This document shows positions 30,057 through 40,000 of a stretch of 64,000 bases of DNA, one piece after another; position 1 is the first letter of the stretch, and every line of letters begins with the position of its first letter. The notes below the pieces were generated by a model. That model searched no databases. It worked only from the letters and a program-made list of their open reading frames with translations, and was not told the origin of the DNA. Both the position numbers and the translations under genes were made by a program. Source of the DNA: an uncultured Roseicyclus sp. GTDB lineage: Bacteria; Pseudomonadota; Alphaproteobacteria; Rhodobacterales; Rhodobacteraceae. Location: the NCBI GenBank assembly GCA_947489665.1, contig CANLEH010000002.1, positions 124,001 to 188,000 of the forward strand, read 5' to 3'.

Positions 30057-30632
30057 ATGTTCAAATATTCCTCATTCGCCGCAATGTTCATGTGCATCGC
30101 CTTTCCCGCAATGGCCCAGGCGCCAATCCTGTCTGTTCCACCCAATGCTCCGGCAAGCGCCGAAGCTGATCGAAGCAATCCGGCCGCATGGCAAGCGGCC
30201 ATGCCGTCGCTGGAGATCGTCGCGGCCTTTGTTGCTGAAAAGGACGAGCGTGGCGAAAATGGAGAGCATATCCCCCGCGCAAGTGTGGAGTTTGCGAGCG
30301 GCGAAGAGGTCTATTTTTACGTCTCATTCGCCAATGTCGCCCGTAACCCGGTCGGACAACCGGGCGCGGAATTCCTCATTTCCCTCCGGGCGCAAGTGCG
30401 CTCCGCAACCGGTGAGCCGCTGAGCCCTTGGCTGGACATTCACCGTTATTCCGGCAGCATGACCATGGCACCGGATGATCCCGAATATTTCCAAAGCTGG
30501 ATCACCGGCGGGTTGGGCCCGGAATTACCGCCTGGCCAATACCAGCTGGCCCTCGAATTTACGGATCTCTTCCGCACAGAATTGGGGATGGATGCACCGG
30601 TCGAGGTTGTGTTCGATCTGGTCTATCCCTGA
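30057..30632 (+). CDS. secreted protein of unknown function
   Basis: A 191-residue protein with signal peptide (FKYSSFAAMFMCIAFPAMAQ). The mature part has SGEEVYFYVSFANVARNPVG and LPPGQYQLALEFTDLF, which look like a beta-sandwich. I do not recognise the family. It lies 44 bases after murI and may be part of that transcript. No cysteines are in the mature protein. Confidence 0.65.
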   Translation: MFKYSSFAAMFMCIAFPAMAQAPILSVPPNAPASAEADRSNPAAWQAAMPSLEIVAAFVAEKDERGENGEHIPRASVEFASGEEVYFYVSFANVARNPVGQPGAEFLISLRAQVRSATGEPLSPWLDIHRYSGSMTMAPDDPEYFQSWITGGLGPELPPGQYQLALEFTDLFRTELGMDAPVEVVFDLVYP

Positions 30633-30663
30633 CCGTTCAGCGCAGATTAACGCGTCGCCGTGC

Positions 30664-30746
30664 ACTACAATTGTAGTTACAGAAAAACTACAGGAAAACT
30701 ACAGGTTCAGGACTCGCATTTTCGGCTGTGATGCGACTATCACAGC
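30664..30746. promoter_or_regulatory. cluster of operator-like repeats upstream of argC
   Basis: Three separate repeats stand in the 180-base gap before argC: a perfect palindrome ACTACAATTGTAGT (30664-30677) containing TACA-N2-TGTA; two adjoining copies of AAAACTACAGG (30684-30694, 30695-30705); and the inverted repeat GCTGTGAT-N6-ATCACAGC (30725-30746). TACA-N2-TGTA is the core recognised by CopY/BlaI-type repressors; the last repeat resembles a CRP-type site but with an eight-base gap between TGTGA and TCACA. No regulator gene is adjacent. Confidence 0.5.
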
Positions 30747-30812
30747 GCGTGATTTGAACGCCGCGTTGAATTGACGTAAGCCGCGTAGACCTCTCTCAAT
30801 GGGCACAAGACT

Positions 30813-31841
30813 ATGACCAAGAACATCGCGATCCTCGGGGCGTCCGGATATACTGGGGCCGAGCTCTGCCGCCTGATCTGCGGGCACCCGGATATGCGTA
30901 TCGTGGCCCTGACCGGCGACCGCAAAGCGGGACAGGCCATGGCCTCGGTCTACCCGTTCCTGCGCACCGCCGATTTGCCTGATTTGCAGCGCATCGAGGA
31001 TGTGGATTTCTCTGGGGTCGATCTTGCTTTTTGCGCCTTGCCGCATGCGACATCACAAAGTGTTATCAAAAACTTGCCATCTGATCTTAAAGTTGTGGAC
31101 TTGTCGGCGGATTTCCGGCTGCGGGATCCGGCCATGTATGCCAAATGGTACGGGAAAGATCATGACGCGCCAGAGCTTCAGGGCGAGGCTGTCTATGGTC
31201 TGACCGAGTTCTACCGCGATGAAATCCGCAAAGCCCGGCTTGTTGCCGGCACCGGCTGCAATGCCGCGACGGGGCAGTTTGCCCTTCGGCCCGTAATTGC
31301 AGATGGATTAGTCGATCTGGACGAGATCATCATCGACATGGTCGTCGGCGTTTCCGGCGCGGGGCGCAGCCTGAAGGAAAACCTCCTCCACGCCGAACTC
31401 AGCGAAGGCACCCACGCCTACGCCCTGGGCGGCACGCACCGGCATTTAGGTGAGTTTGATCAAGAGTTTAGCCTGTTGGCCGGACGCCCTGTTGAGGTGC
31501 AATTCACCCCACATCTCGCGCCATTCAACCGCGGCATCCTCGCGACTGTGTACGTTAAGGGCGAAGCGGATGCGATCCACACTTCTCTGACCAACGCATA
31601 CGATCACGAACCGTTCATCGAAGTGCTTCCGATGGGCCAGGCCCCCTCGACACATGACGTCAGAGGCACCAATTACTGTCATATCGGGGTCGCAGCTGAC
31701 CGCCGGTCAGGCCGCGCGCAAATCGTGGCGGCGCTGGACAATTTGTGCAAAGGCTCCTCAGGACAGGCGATCCAGAACGCCAACCTGATGCTGGGGCTGG
31801 AGGAGACGGCGGGCCTGATGGGCTTGGGCGTGTTTCCGTAG
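30813..31841 (+). CDS. argC: N-acetyl-gamma-glutamyl-phosphate reductase
   Basis: A 342-residue enzyme of arginine synthesis that reduces N-acetylglutamyl phosphate to the semialdehyde with NADPH. The N-terminal dinucleotide fold is [18 protein letters not shown]; the catalytic Cys149 is in [13 protein letters not shown]; the His base is in [11 protein letters not shown]. The C-terminal [20 protein letters not shown] is family-typical. It is followed at 12 bases by ccmE. Confidence 0.95.
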   Translation: MTKNIAILGASGYTGAELCRLICGHPDMRIVALTGDRKAGQAMASVYPFLRTADLPDLQRIEDVDFSGVDLAFCALPHATSQSVIKNLPSDLKVVDLSADFRLRDPAMYAKWYGKDHDAPELQGEAVYGLTEFYRDEIRKARLVAGTGCNAATGQFALRPVIADGLVDLDEIIIDMVVGVSGAGRSLKENLLHAELSEGTHAYALGGTHRHLGEFDQEFSLLAGRPVEVQFTPHLAPFNRGILATVYVKGEADAIHTSLTNAYDHEPFIEVLPMGQAPSTHDVRGTNYCHIGVAADRRSGRAQIVAALDNLCKGSSGQAIQNANLMLGLEETAGLMGLGVFP

Positions 31842-31853
31842 GGAGAGAGTGCG

Positions 31854-32300
31854 ATGCGGAGTTTGAAGCGACAGCGACGCATTCAGGTAATTTTATTGGC
31901 AGCTGTGGCCCTGATCGGGTCCACCGGGCTGATCATCTGGGCGTCCCAGGACGCCTTCAACTTCTTCCGCCCGCCCGCCGAGATCGCCAGCAATCCCCCA
32001 CCGCCAAACGAAGTTTTCCGCATCGGCGGTCTGGTTGAAGAAGGCACCTTGGTACGGGGAGAGGGCGAAACGATCACCTTCAGCGTGACCGATGGCGCGG
32101 CCTCAATCCCGGTCAGCTATACCGGCATTCTGCCCGATCTCTTCAACGAAGGCGAAGGCATGGTGGGCACCGGGCGCCTGGTCGATGGCGTCTTTCAGGC
32201 CTCCGAAATCCTCGCGCGCCATGATGAGACGTATATGCCCGCCGAAGTGATTGAAGCGCTGGAAGAACAGGGCGTTTACCGCGACCCCGGCGAAAGCTGA
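31854..32300 (+). CDS. ccmE: cytochrome c maturation haem chaperone CcmE
   Basis: A 148-residue periplasmic haem chaperone anchored by an N-terminal span (about residues 11-30, VILLAAVALIGSTGLII). The covalent haem ligand is His123 in LARHDETYMP, with the following Tyr conserved. The OB-fold has EVFRIGGLVEEGTLVR. It passes haem from CcmABCD to the CcmFH lyase for c-type cytochromes. The other ccm genes are not in the window. Confidence 0.95.
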   Translation: MRSLKRQRRIQVILLAAVALIGSTGLIIWASQDAFNFFRPPAEIASNPPPPNEVFRIGGLVEEGTLVRGEGETITFSVTDGAASIPVSYTGILPDLFNEGEGMVGTGRLVDGVFQASEILARHDETYMPAEVIEALEEQGVYRDPGES

Positions 32301-32424
32301 TCTCTCAGCCCTTTCTTCTGCCTATCGGCTTTCCGGTCAAATGATCCGTACACGGGTAACACTTCCTTAACCCTGCCATGGTGGATTCAGAGCTCAGGAC
32401 CAATTGAGCATGGAGGGGAGAGCC

Positions 32425-32994
32425 ATGCTGTCGGTTCGATCCATAGCAGAAGATATTGTTGCCCGAGAGGGCGGTTTCGTGAACGACCCCGATGATCCGG
32501 GTGGGGCGACCAAACATGGTGTGACGATCCACACGATGCGGTCGCTTGGCCTTGACCTGGACGAGGACGGCGATGTGGATGTCGCCGATGTGCGGCTGGT
32601 CACGCCCGACCTTGCGACCGATCTATTCATCGAGCACTATTTCAAACGCCCACGGATTCATCTGCTGCCGGAGCCGTTGCAGGCCAGCGTTTTCGATATG
32701 CAGGTCAATGCGGGCTCGAACGCGGTGCGCATCCTGCAAAGGCTGCTGAGAGACATGGGCCTCGACATCGCTGTGGACGGCGCCATCGGCCCGCAGACCG
32801 CGCGGGCCGCCCATGCCGCCTTGGCGCAGGCCCCGGACCATCTGGTCGATGCCTACGGCATTGCACGGCGGAACTACTATTACAGATTGGCTGATCGTCG
32901 CCCTGCCAGCCGAAAATATGCCCGGCGGCGGGATGGTGGCAAAGGCGGCTGGATTGTACGGGCCGAGGAATTCATCTCGCCCGCTACCATCTGA
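32425..32994 (+). CDS. N-acetylmuramidase, glycoside hydrolase 108 (GTA-type endolysin)
   Basis: A 189-residue peptidoglycan hydrolase with the catalytic EGG motif of the family in AREGGFVNDPDDPGGATKHG. A peptidoglycan-binding C-terminal half follows (VDGAIGPQTARAAHAAL). The ATG at 32425 has the strong site GGAGGGGAG in front; upstream starts at 32404 and 32410 would overlap that site. With the downstream holin it matches the unlinked endolysin-holin pair used by Rhodobacteraceae gene transfer agents to lyse the producing cell. Confidence 0.88.
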   Translation: MLSVRSIAEDIVAREGGFVNDPDDPGGATKHGVTIHTMRSLGLDLDEDGDVDVADVRLVTPDLATDLFIEHYFKRPRIHLLPEPLQASVFDMQVNAGSNAVRILQRLLRDMGLDIAVDGAIGPQTARAAHAALAQAPDHLVDAYGIARRNYYYRLADRRPASRKYARRRDGGKGGWIVRAEEFISPATI

Positions 32995-33025
32995 CCGCCG
33001 CACAGCACCGCGAAAGGACAGCATC

Positions 33026-33562
33026 ATGGGGCTGATGAACCGCGGGCTCGGCGAAACCGTCGAAGGGATAGGGGAGGCTGCCGAAGGGCTTTCCGAGGTC
33101 TTCGTTCCCAATGCGACGCGCGCCATGGAACTGGCAGCCGAGATTCACCAAGCGACCTTGGAGACTGCGGCGGCTGAATTTGAGCATGCGGGCACGGGCT
33201 GGTTTGACCGCATGATCAACGGCCTCAATCGCCTGCCGCGCCCGATGCTCGCCTTGGGTACGCTGGGATTGTTCATCTATGCGATGGCAGATCCGCAAGC
33301 CTTTGCAGCGCGGATGATCGGGTTGCAGGAAGTGCCGGAACCCCTGTGGTGGCTTCTTGGCGCCATTGTCAGCTTCTACTTTGGCGCGCGAGAGCTGCAT
33401 TATGCGCGCGACACGCCATCCGGCGAAGGTGGAACAGGCACATCCCTTCGCAGACGTCGCCTGAGGGATCGATTGGGTGGGATTTTTGGGCGACGTCGAC
33501 GCCAACCTGCGCCCGATACTGGCGCAGAAAACCCCGCGCTGAGCGATTGGCAACGCGACTAG
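33026..33562 (+). CDS. holin of the gene-transfer-release type
   Basis: A 178-residue protein with an amphipathic N-terminal half (ETVEGIGEAAEGLSEVF), two to three hydrophobic segments (residues about 74-90, MLALGTLGLFIYAMA, and 103-120, LWWLLGAIVSFYFGARE) and a very basic tail (RRRRLRDRL and FGRRRRQ). This is the layout of the 'holin of 3TMs, for gene-transfer release' family. It follows the muramidase by 31 bases and converges on the M20 gene with a four-base overlap. Confidence 0.85.
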   Translation: MGLMNRGLGETVEGIGEAAEGLSEVFVPNATRAMELAAEIHQATLETAAAEFEHAGTGWFDRMINGLNRLPRPMLALGTLGLFIYAMADPQAFAARMIGLQEVPEPLWWLLGAIVSFYFGARELHYARDTPSGEGGTGTSLRRRRLRDRLGGIFGRRRRQPAPDTGAENPALSDWQRD

Positions 33563-34932
33563 CGCCAATCCTCCGGGCGGGTGCCAGAGACAGAGGCAAG
33601 CAGGCCAGTCATCAGACCCGTGGCTTCAAAGAGCAGTTGCTTTGGCAAATGCTCATTCCGGGCATGTTGCGAACATTCGGGGTAGGAATGGGGCACCCAG
33701 ATCGTGGGCAGGCCCATCGTGTCTCGGAATATATCGTTGGGAAGGGAGCCGCCAAGCGAGGGTAGGATCGCAGGAGCCCGCCCTATCACGGCTTTCGCAG
33801 CTTCAACGATACGCGTGACTGCCGGGTGGTCCAAAGGCGTCGCACTTGCGCGAAATGCCGGGCCTTCCGGGGTGATGGTGATCTGCTCAAAGCCGTTCCG
33901 GTCGAGGTGATCGCGCAGCGCCTGCATCAACCCGTCAGCATCCGTGCCGGGCGCATACCGCAATTGGACCCAGGCACTGGCCTTCGGCGGAATGGCATTG
34001 ACTGGGGCAGGGGGGTGGCCTGCATGCAAGGCCAGCACTTCAGCGGAAGACCAGGCATGAATACGCTCTGCCGGGCTTAAGCCCGCGGTGCCCCAGTTTT
34101 CATCAACAGCGCCCCCGGCTGGTGTGATCGACGCCAGCGCGGCGCGCGTCGCAGCAGGGATATCGCCTGGCGTCCAAGCGTCAATCTGCAACGCCCCATT
34201 GCGATCCACGATCGTGCCAAGGGCATGGGCCAGTTCAATGGCGGGATTGCGCAGCGCTCCGCCGAAATTCCCCGAATGGCGGCCGCTTTCCCGGTGCTCA
34301 AGATCCAGGCGATAGGTCACACCGCCCCGCGCGCCCAGAAACAGTGTGGGCGTATCGGCCGCAACCCGCGGCCCGTCGGACGCAAGCAGTATGTCCGCCG
34401 TCAGAGCCTCTGTGTGCTGCGCGCAAATTTCCGCCAGGCCGGGTGAGCCGATTTCTTCGCCCATCTCGATCAGCCAGATCAGGTTGAACCCCAATTCCCC
34501 GCGCTCGGCCAATAAGGTTTCAACTGCAGTGAGGTTGACCAGAAACTGACCCTTGTTGTCGGCGATCCCACGCCCGAACCAATTACCGTTGTCCTCCGTG
34601 AGGGCCCAAGGGTCCCGCGCGTTGATCCAATCCCCTTCCATGCCCGGCACAACATCACCGTGCGAATAGGTAAGCACGGTCGCATTGGCCGGGTCTTCAA
34701 TGCGGCGCGCGATCAGAAAGGGCACGCCGGCCTGCTCATGACGCTGCAGTGTGAATGACAGCGCGCTTAACCAGCCACCGATCAGATCGAAGTAGGCGGC
34801 GGCCTGGTGCGCGGCATCTTCACGTTGGGCATCGGTCTTTTGCGCAATCATTTCCGCCAACCGCGCTTTGAACACCGGGCTGCGTGCGTGGGCCATTCCT
34901 GCCATAGCAAGGTCTGAGGCAAACATCGACAT
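33559..34932 (-). CDS. M20-family dipeptidase/peptidase
   Basis: A 457-residue metallopeptidase. Metal-site blocks are YSHGDVVPGMEGDW, GRGIADNKGQFLVNLTA, LIEMGEEIGSPGL (catalytic Glu pair) and ILLASDGPRV; the dimerisation domain has HSGNFGGALRNPAIE, and the last metal His is in HARNEHLP. Similar proteins are dipeptidases or succinyl-diaminopimelate-desuccinylase-like enzymes. It overlaps the holin gene tail to tail by four bases and is divergent from the CheB-like gene. Confidence 0.88.
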   Translation of the reverse strand: MSMFASDLAMAGMAHARSPVFKARLAEMIAQKTDAQREDAAHQAAAYFDLIGGWLSALSFTLQRHEQAGVPFLIARRIEDPANATVLTYSHGDVVPGMEGDWINARDPWALTEDNGNWFGRGIADNKGQFLVNLTAVETLLAERGELGFNLIWLIEMGEEIGSPGLAEICAQHTEALTADILLASDGPRVAADTPTLFLGARGGVTYRLDLEHRESGRHSGNFGGALRNPAIELAHALGTIVDRNGALQIDAWTPGDIPAATRAALASITPAGGAVDENWGTAGLSPAERIHAWSSAEVLALHAGHPPAPVNAIPPKASAWVQLRYAPGTDADGLMQALRDHLDRNGFEQITITPEGPAFRASATPLDHPAVTRIVEAAKAVIGRAPAILPSLGGSLPNDIFRDTMGLPTIWVPHSYPECSQHARNEHLPKQLLFEATGLMTGLLASVSGTRPEDWR

Positions 34933-35081
34933 GTCCCTTTATCTTTCAAATGGCCAAGAGGCCTTTTGTGCTACCGCTGAAGTGTGATCCTTTTCTTAAG
35001 CATTTGCACCTATCGAAACAGGGCAACACCGTTGGTGGTATGAGTGGGCGACGTGCGATGGGCCATTGGCGCAGCAGACAC

Positions 35082-36053
35082 ATGAAGATCGCAATCGTCG
35101 ATGATCTGCCCCATCGGGCGGAACGCATCAAAGCCGCACTTGCCAGCGACACCCGATTTGCAACCGGCGCGATTTGGTATCCAACTCTGAGTGACGCTTA
35201 TGTCGGGATTGAGCTTGCGGAGCCGGAGTTTGTCATTGTCTCCGCAACCTTCAGCGCCTTGGCTGAGTTTGCGATGTTCAAGGCCCTGCTCAATATGCTT
35301 CGGGTGCCCCATATCGTGATTGGCGCAACCGAACGGTCGCGCGCCGAGACAAAGGCCCGATGGGCCGACGACAGCCATGTCGCATCCTTCCTTGATCGAC
35401 TCGACGCACATCTCAATGGCGCCAGACCCCAACCGAAGCCCCATATGCCCACGCCAGACACTCCGATGCGCCCGGTGCTGATCGGTAGCTCAACGGGTGG
35501 GGTAGAAGCCCTCGAAACCATTTTGCGAAACTTCGGCCCGAAGTGCCCGCCCACACTGGTTGTCCAGCACATCAAACCGCATTTTCTGGCAGCCATGGTT
35601 GCGCGACTGAACAAAGCCTGCCCCGCGCGCATTGTCGAAGCGGAAGATCATATGACGTTGAAGCGCGGCGTTGTTGCGGTGGCCCCCGGTGGGCCAAGGC
35701 ACCTTGAATTGGTCAGCCGCACGCGCATGGCCCTGGTCGATGGCGCGCCCGTCAGCGGGCACCGCCCTTCCGTGGACAGGCTATTTCAATCCGCCACCAG
35801 ATTTGCACCCGCGGCGGTCGCCGTGATCCTGACCGGCATGGGACGCGACGGCGCGGTGGGGATGGCACAATTGCGAAAGGCGGGCGCATGGACCATCGCG
35901 CAGGACGAGGCGACTTCTGTGGTCTACGGCATGCCGCACGCGGCCAAGCAGGAGGGCGGGGTTTGCAAGGTTCTCCCCCTTCGCAGGATTGGGCCGTCGA
36001 TCCTTGAGGCGGCGAGCCACGCCGGAGCCGCGCAAGGAGCAGTTCGTCCATAA
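35082..36053 (+). CDS. CheB-type methylesterase with degenerate receiver domain
   Basis: A 323-residue protein with a receiver-like domain (1-115) and a CheB methylesterase domain (130-310). The start is ATG 35082 (MKIAIVDDLPHRAERIK). The catalytic triad is intact: Ser137 in GSSTGG, His163 in VVQHIKP, Asp256 in TGMGRDGA. In the receiver domain the acidic pair Asp7-Asp8 is kept, but the phosphoacceptor position is Ser54 (PEFVIVSATF), so phosphorylation is not expected. No cheA/cheR/MCP genes lie nearby, so it is an orphan. Confidence 0.87.
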   Translation: MKIAIVDDLPHRAERIKAALASDTRFATGAIWYPTLSDAYVGIELAEPEFVIVSATFSALAEFAMFKALLNMLRVPHIVIGATERSRAETKARWADDSHVASFLDRLDAHLNGARPQPKPHMPTPDTPMRPVLIGSSTGGVEALETILRNFGPKCPPTLVVQHIKPHFLAAMVARLNKACPARIVEAEDHMTLKRGVVAVAPGGPRHLELVSRTRMALVDGAPVSGHRPSVDRLFQSATRFAPAAVAVILTGMGRDGAVGMAQLRKAGAWTIAQDEATSVVYGMPHAAKQEGGVCKVLPLRRIGPSILEAASHAGAAQGAVRP

Positions 36054-37053
36054 CGCAAATGCAGGGACGATGGCGGCGAAACAAGCCGCCCTTCCGGTTA
36101 TTCGCTCGCGCCTATCTGTTCCCATAGGTGTTTAGGTTTATGAGCAAAGCTCGTCCAGGCTGGCTCGCGCATTCGCACGCATTGCCAAAAATGTCGGTGG
36201 TAAAGTTGGCTCATGACTTTTGGAAACGGGTAAACCTAAGGACAGGCATCCCTATAATAAGGTATCAGCGAGACGGGTTAGTCCGCCTAGAGGCCCGTTT
36301 TTTGTGCAGACGGTGTCGGCCGTTATTTGAACGAGGAGACGTCGGTCGCAAAGCGATGGATGCAGCGCCTTGTCCTAGCGGGGCTATCCGGCATTCCAAC
36401 CGCGCAATCTACCAAGCGGCAATCAAAATAATCCAAGAGCTGAAAGGTCGGCAGGCATGAGTATGAAGTCAGGTCTAAAACGTTTGGCGGCGCATGACTT
36501 GAGACGGCCGACTGGGGTCTGCGGAGGATCGGCTTCAGAACGGAGAAGTGAGAGTGCTCGATGCGGCGATGCCTTACGACAATTTACGCTTACCCTCGCG
36601 GGCGCCGCCTTGTTACGCATTTTGCCTAAATGCTTTCATCTTCCGTCGTTCATGCAAGCCAATCGGCCGCATTGGCGCCACACAGAGTTTCAGCAATGTC
36701 AGCCAAATAGTCACCGAAGTCAGTTAACCAGCCCAATGCTGGTTGAATTAACTCGACAAACCTTCCCAAGGCCGAGGCAAGCTGCACATACCGCCACCTC
36801 TTTCGGGAAAATCTGACACTCCTGAGCAAGTCCAAAAAAGCGAAAGCGACCTAACGAAAAACCTTGTCAGCATCGGGGAATTGGACCGAGCCTTGCAAAA
36901 TTTGCGCAAGGGTCACCATCTTTCGACAATTTGCTGTTAATGCAAACTCTGAACCCGTCAACAGAACGAACATTCGCCCAACTTATTTCGCATTCCAAGG
37001 CTAGCTGCCTGTCTGCAAAAGTCGAAGCAGTTCTTGCAGAAGGTCGAAAGTGG
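36054..37053. other. 1-kb gene-poor region
   Basis: There is no convincing gene between the cheB-like gene and the RTX gene. A small stem GGCGGC-N7-GCCGCC (36072-36090) follows cheB. A weak hairpin with ACGGG/CCCGT arms and six T (36273-36303) may end a short transcript. Two open frames (36128-36460 and 36457-36816) overlap by ATGA, but their composition (Arg/Ser/Cys-rich, no motif) does not look coding. The base composition is closer to even than elsewhere. Confidence 0.5.
36273..36303 (+). terminator. candidate terminator in the gene-poor region
   Basis: ACGGG (36273-36277) pairs with CCCGT (36294-36298), with GCCT/AGGC able to pair within the loop, and a run of six T follows (36298-36303). 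A TATAAT hexamer at 36253 is too close to give more than a very short RNA. A small RNA here is possible but unsupported. Confidence 0.35.
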
Positions 37054-40000
37054 ATGAGTATTACCGTCGTTGGTTCGGTTGCGACTATTGATTTGACGCA
37101 AGCGGACGTGGATGCCGGCACGTCTATCAATGATGCCTTGCAGGATCTCGAGGCCTATCTCGCGGCCAATCCCGGCGCGACTTCGGGCCAATTGAATATC
37201 ACGGAGTCCATGACTTTCAGCGAAACGCTGATTGGTCGCGATGATGTTGTCCTGAACATAAATAGTGGTGTCACGCTGACGCTGGACACAGCTGTCGCAC
37301 GCAACGCTTATGACATTTCGAATACGAGCAACTCTGGCCTGACAGGCAGCGGTACATTCGATGTCAATGACAATGCCAAGTACGGCGTTTACGGCATGGC
37401 GGCCACGGACGTGCAGATCGGCAATGTGGCGGACACGTCTGTTGGTGCGGACAAGCTGAGTATTGTCGGCTGGCAATATGGCGTTGCCATTGAGTCAAGC
37501 GAGACCGAAGCGGCCCGCGACATCACCATCTCGAACCTGTCGGTGACGGATCCGGGCACGACCGGCGTCAACTTCCCCATCCTGATTTCGCACCGCCCGG
37601 GCCTGAACGGAGAATGGGTGCGCAACGTCAATCTCAGCGATGTGTTGGTGGATGGTGGCACACTCCAGCCTGATGGCAGTCGCGAAGGCGGCGCGCACAG
37701 TGTGGACAACCAGTACACGGCTGACCAGATCACCCTACAAGGCGTGTTCGGTGGCTCCCTGACCAATGTCGTGTCCCAGAACGGGGGCGAGAACGGGATC
37801 ACCGTCTCTTTCGGGTCGCGTGACATCACGCTGACCAACGTAGAGACCTATGGCAACGACGCGCATGGTCTAAATATAGGCGGCGGGGTGCACGCGCTTG
37901 ATGTTGCGGACACCACCAACATTACCCAGAACATGACGGTGCGTGGAGAGTTTTCCGGTGCGCTGGGCGAGGCGAATTTCATCGACGGCACCCGCTTCTG
38001 GATCACCGATGCGCGCGGCGGGCTGTTACAGGTGGGTGAGCGCCTTTTGGACGATGCGACCGGTCTGCCGATCTTGGCGGCGGACGGCAGTGAGCTGACG
38101 GTTCTGGAAACCTACCGCACCCGTGATATCACGGTGAACGGCATCACTTCGGACGGCAACGGTCTCAACGCGGACCTGATGCGCAATGATGATGGGGCTC
38201 TGACCGCCTTTGCGGATGTCTATATTCAGCAGGCAGATCGGGCATTCGTCAGTGGCACCGTTTCCGGCGAAGGGCGCGATGATCCGCTCGGTGGACAGGC
38301 GATGCACTTTGGGGTGTTCGTCACCAACTCGACCTACACTTTGGGCGACATGACCTTCCCCGAATATGGCAGTTTCCATGTGCCTGTGGGGGAGTTTGCC
38401 GACACGACGTTGCTCAACCTCGGCACGCTCTATTCCAGCGTCATCACTGGAACATCCTTGGGTGACACGCTGGACGGCACGGCGTCGGGCGACACCTTCG
38501 TTGGCAACGATGGCGATGACAATTTCAACGGGCGTGAGGGCGATGACACCATTGATGGTGGTCTGGGCAACGACACGCTGACAGGTCAGGACGGCAACGA
38601 CTCAATCATCGGGGGAGAAGGCACGGATACGCTCAGCGGCCTGGAAGGCAATGACACGCTGGAGGGCGGCGCTGGTGCGGACCAGATCTTTGGCGGTCTG
38701 GGCGACGATGTGCTGGATGGTGGAACGGAAAACGACCAGCTGACCGCAGGCGCGGGCAACGACACACTTATCGGCGGCGCAGGCGAAGATAACCTTGCCG
38801 GTGAAGACGGCGATGACAGCCTGGAGGGCGGCGCCGACAACGATCAACTGACCGGCGGCGATGGTAGTGACACGCTCAACGGCGATGACGGCGACGATCG
38901 TCTCTTTGGCGGTGTCGGGATCGACACGCTTCGCGGCGGCGACGGGAACGATTACCTTGATGGTGGGTCCGACGGTGACGCGTTCTTTGGTGGCACGGGT
39001 GAAGATACCGTCGCCTACACAAACGCCACAGCAGGAGTCGTGGTCGATCTCGCTGACAGTTCGCGGAACACCTATGTCGCGGCGGGCGATACGTTTGACG
39101 GGATCGAGCATATTGACGGCACCGACTTTGCGGACGGCCTTTACGGGGACGCACAGGGCAACACCCTGTCGGGATTTGAGGGGAACGACACACTTTCTGG
39201 CGGGCGAGGTGACGACGAGCTGAACGGGGGTGTCGGCCATGACCTGCTTATTGGTGGCGAAGGTGCCGACACGCTGAACGGAAATGCTGGGATTGACACG
39301 GCTTCTTACGAGACAGCAACCAATGCTCTCACGGCCAACCTGGCGAATGCCGCAACGAATACAGGTGATGCGGCCGGAGACGTCTACCAGCAGGTAGAGA
39401 ACCTCATCGGGTCTGCCTTTGATGACATCCTGACCGGAGATCATCTGGCGAACGTGATCCAAGGGGGCAGCGGTGGCGATGTGCTGAATGGCGGCGGCGG
39501 CGCAGACTCGCTGTCGGGCGGAGAAGGCAATGATACGCTGGACGGCGGCGCAGGCGCAGATACGCTCGACGGCGGCGACGGCTTTGACGCCGCGAGTTTC
39601 GGCTCGGCAACGTCTTCTTTCAACCTGGACCTCGAAAACGCTGCGCTGAACAACGGCATCGCCATGGGCGACGTTCTGATCAGTATCGAACACCTCTTGG
39701 GATCATCATTTGCCGACGCATTCTCCGGTGATGCTCAGAACAATCTCATGGAGTCCTTTGGTGGCGACGATACCCTACGTGGGCGAGACGGCGACGACAC
39801 GCTGCGTTCCGGCGCCGACAACGATCGGGTCGAGGGCGGTGCTGGCAATGACGTGATCGATGGCGGCGAAGGCGCGAATGTACTGGAAGGCGGGACCGGT
39901 AACGACAGCATCACCTCAGGCGCGGGTACAGACCGCGTAGTTGCAGGCGATGATGATGACAGCGTCTCCTCCGGTGGCGGGGCGGATACCGTCGAAGGCG

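Noticed and set aside
30725-30746. Canonical CRP site upstream of argC
   Set aside because: TGTGA and TCACA are separated by eight bases, not six, so it is recorded only as an operator-like inverted repeat.
36128-36816. Two overlapping frames (110 and 119 codons) after cheB
   Set aside because: Although they overlap by ATGA, they are rich in Arg, Cys and Ser, have no domain or good ribosome site, and cover a possible terminator; not convincing as genes.
38602-39693. Long antisense frames within the RTX gene
   Set aside because: They mirror the 27-base RTX coding repeats and only repeat periodic Ser/Pro-rich or Val/Ala-rich strings.
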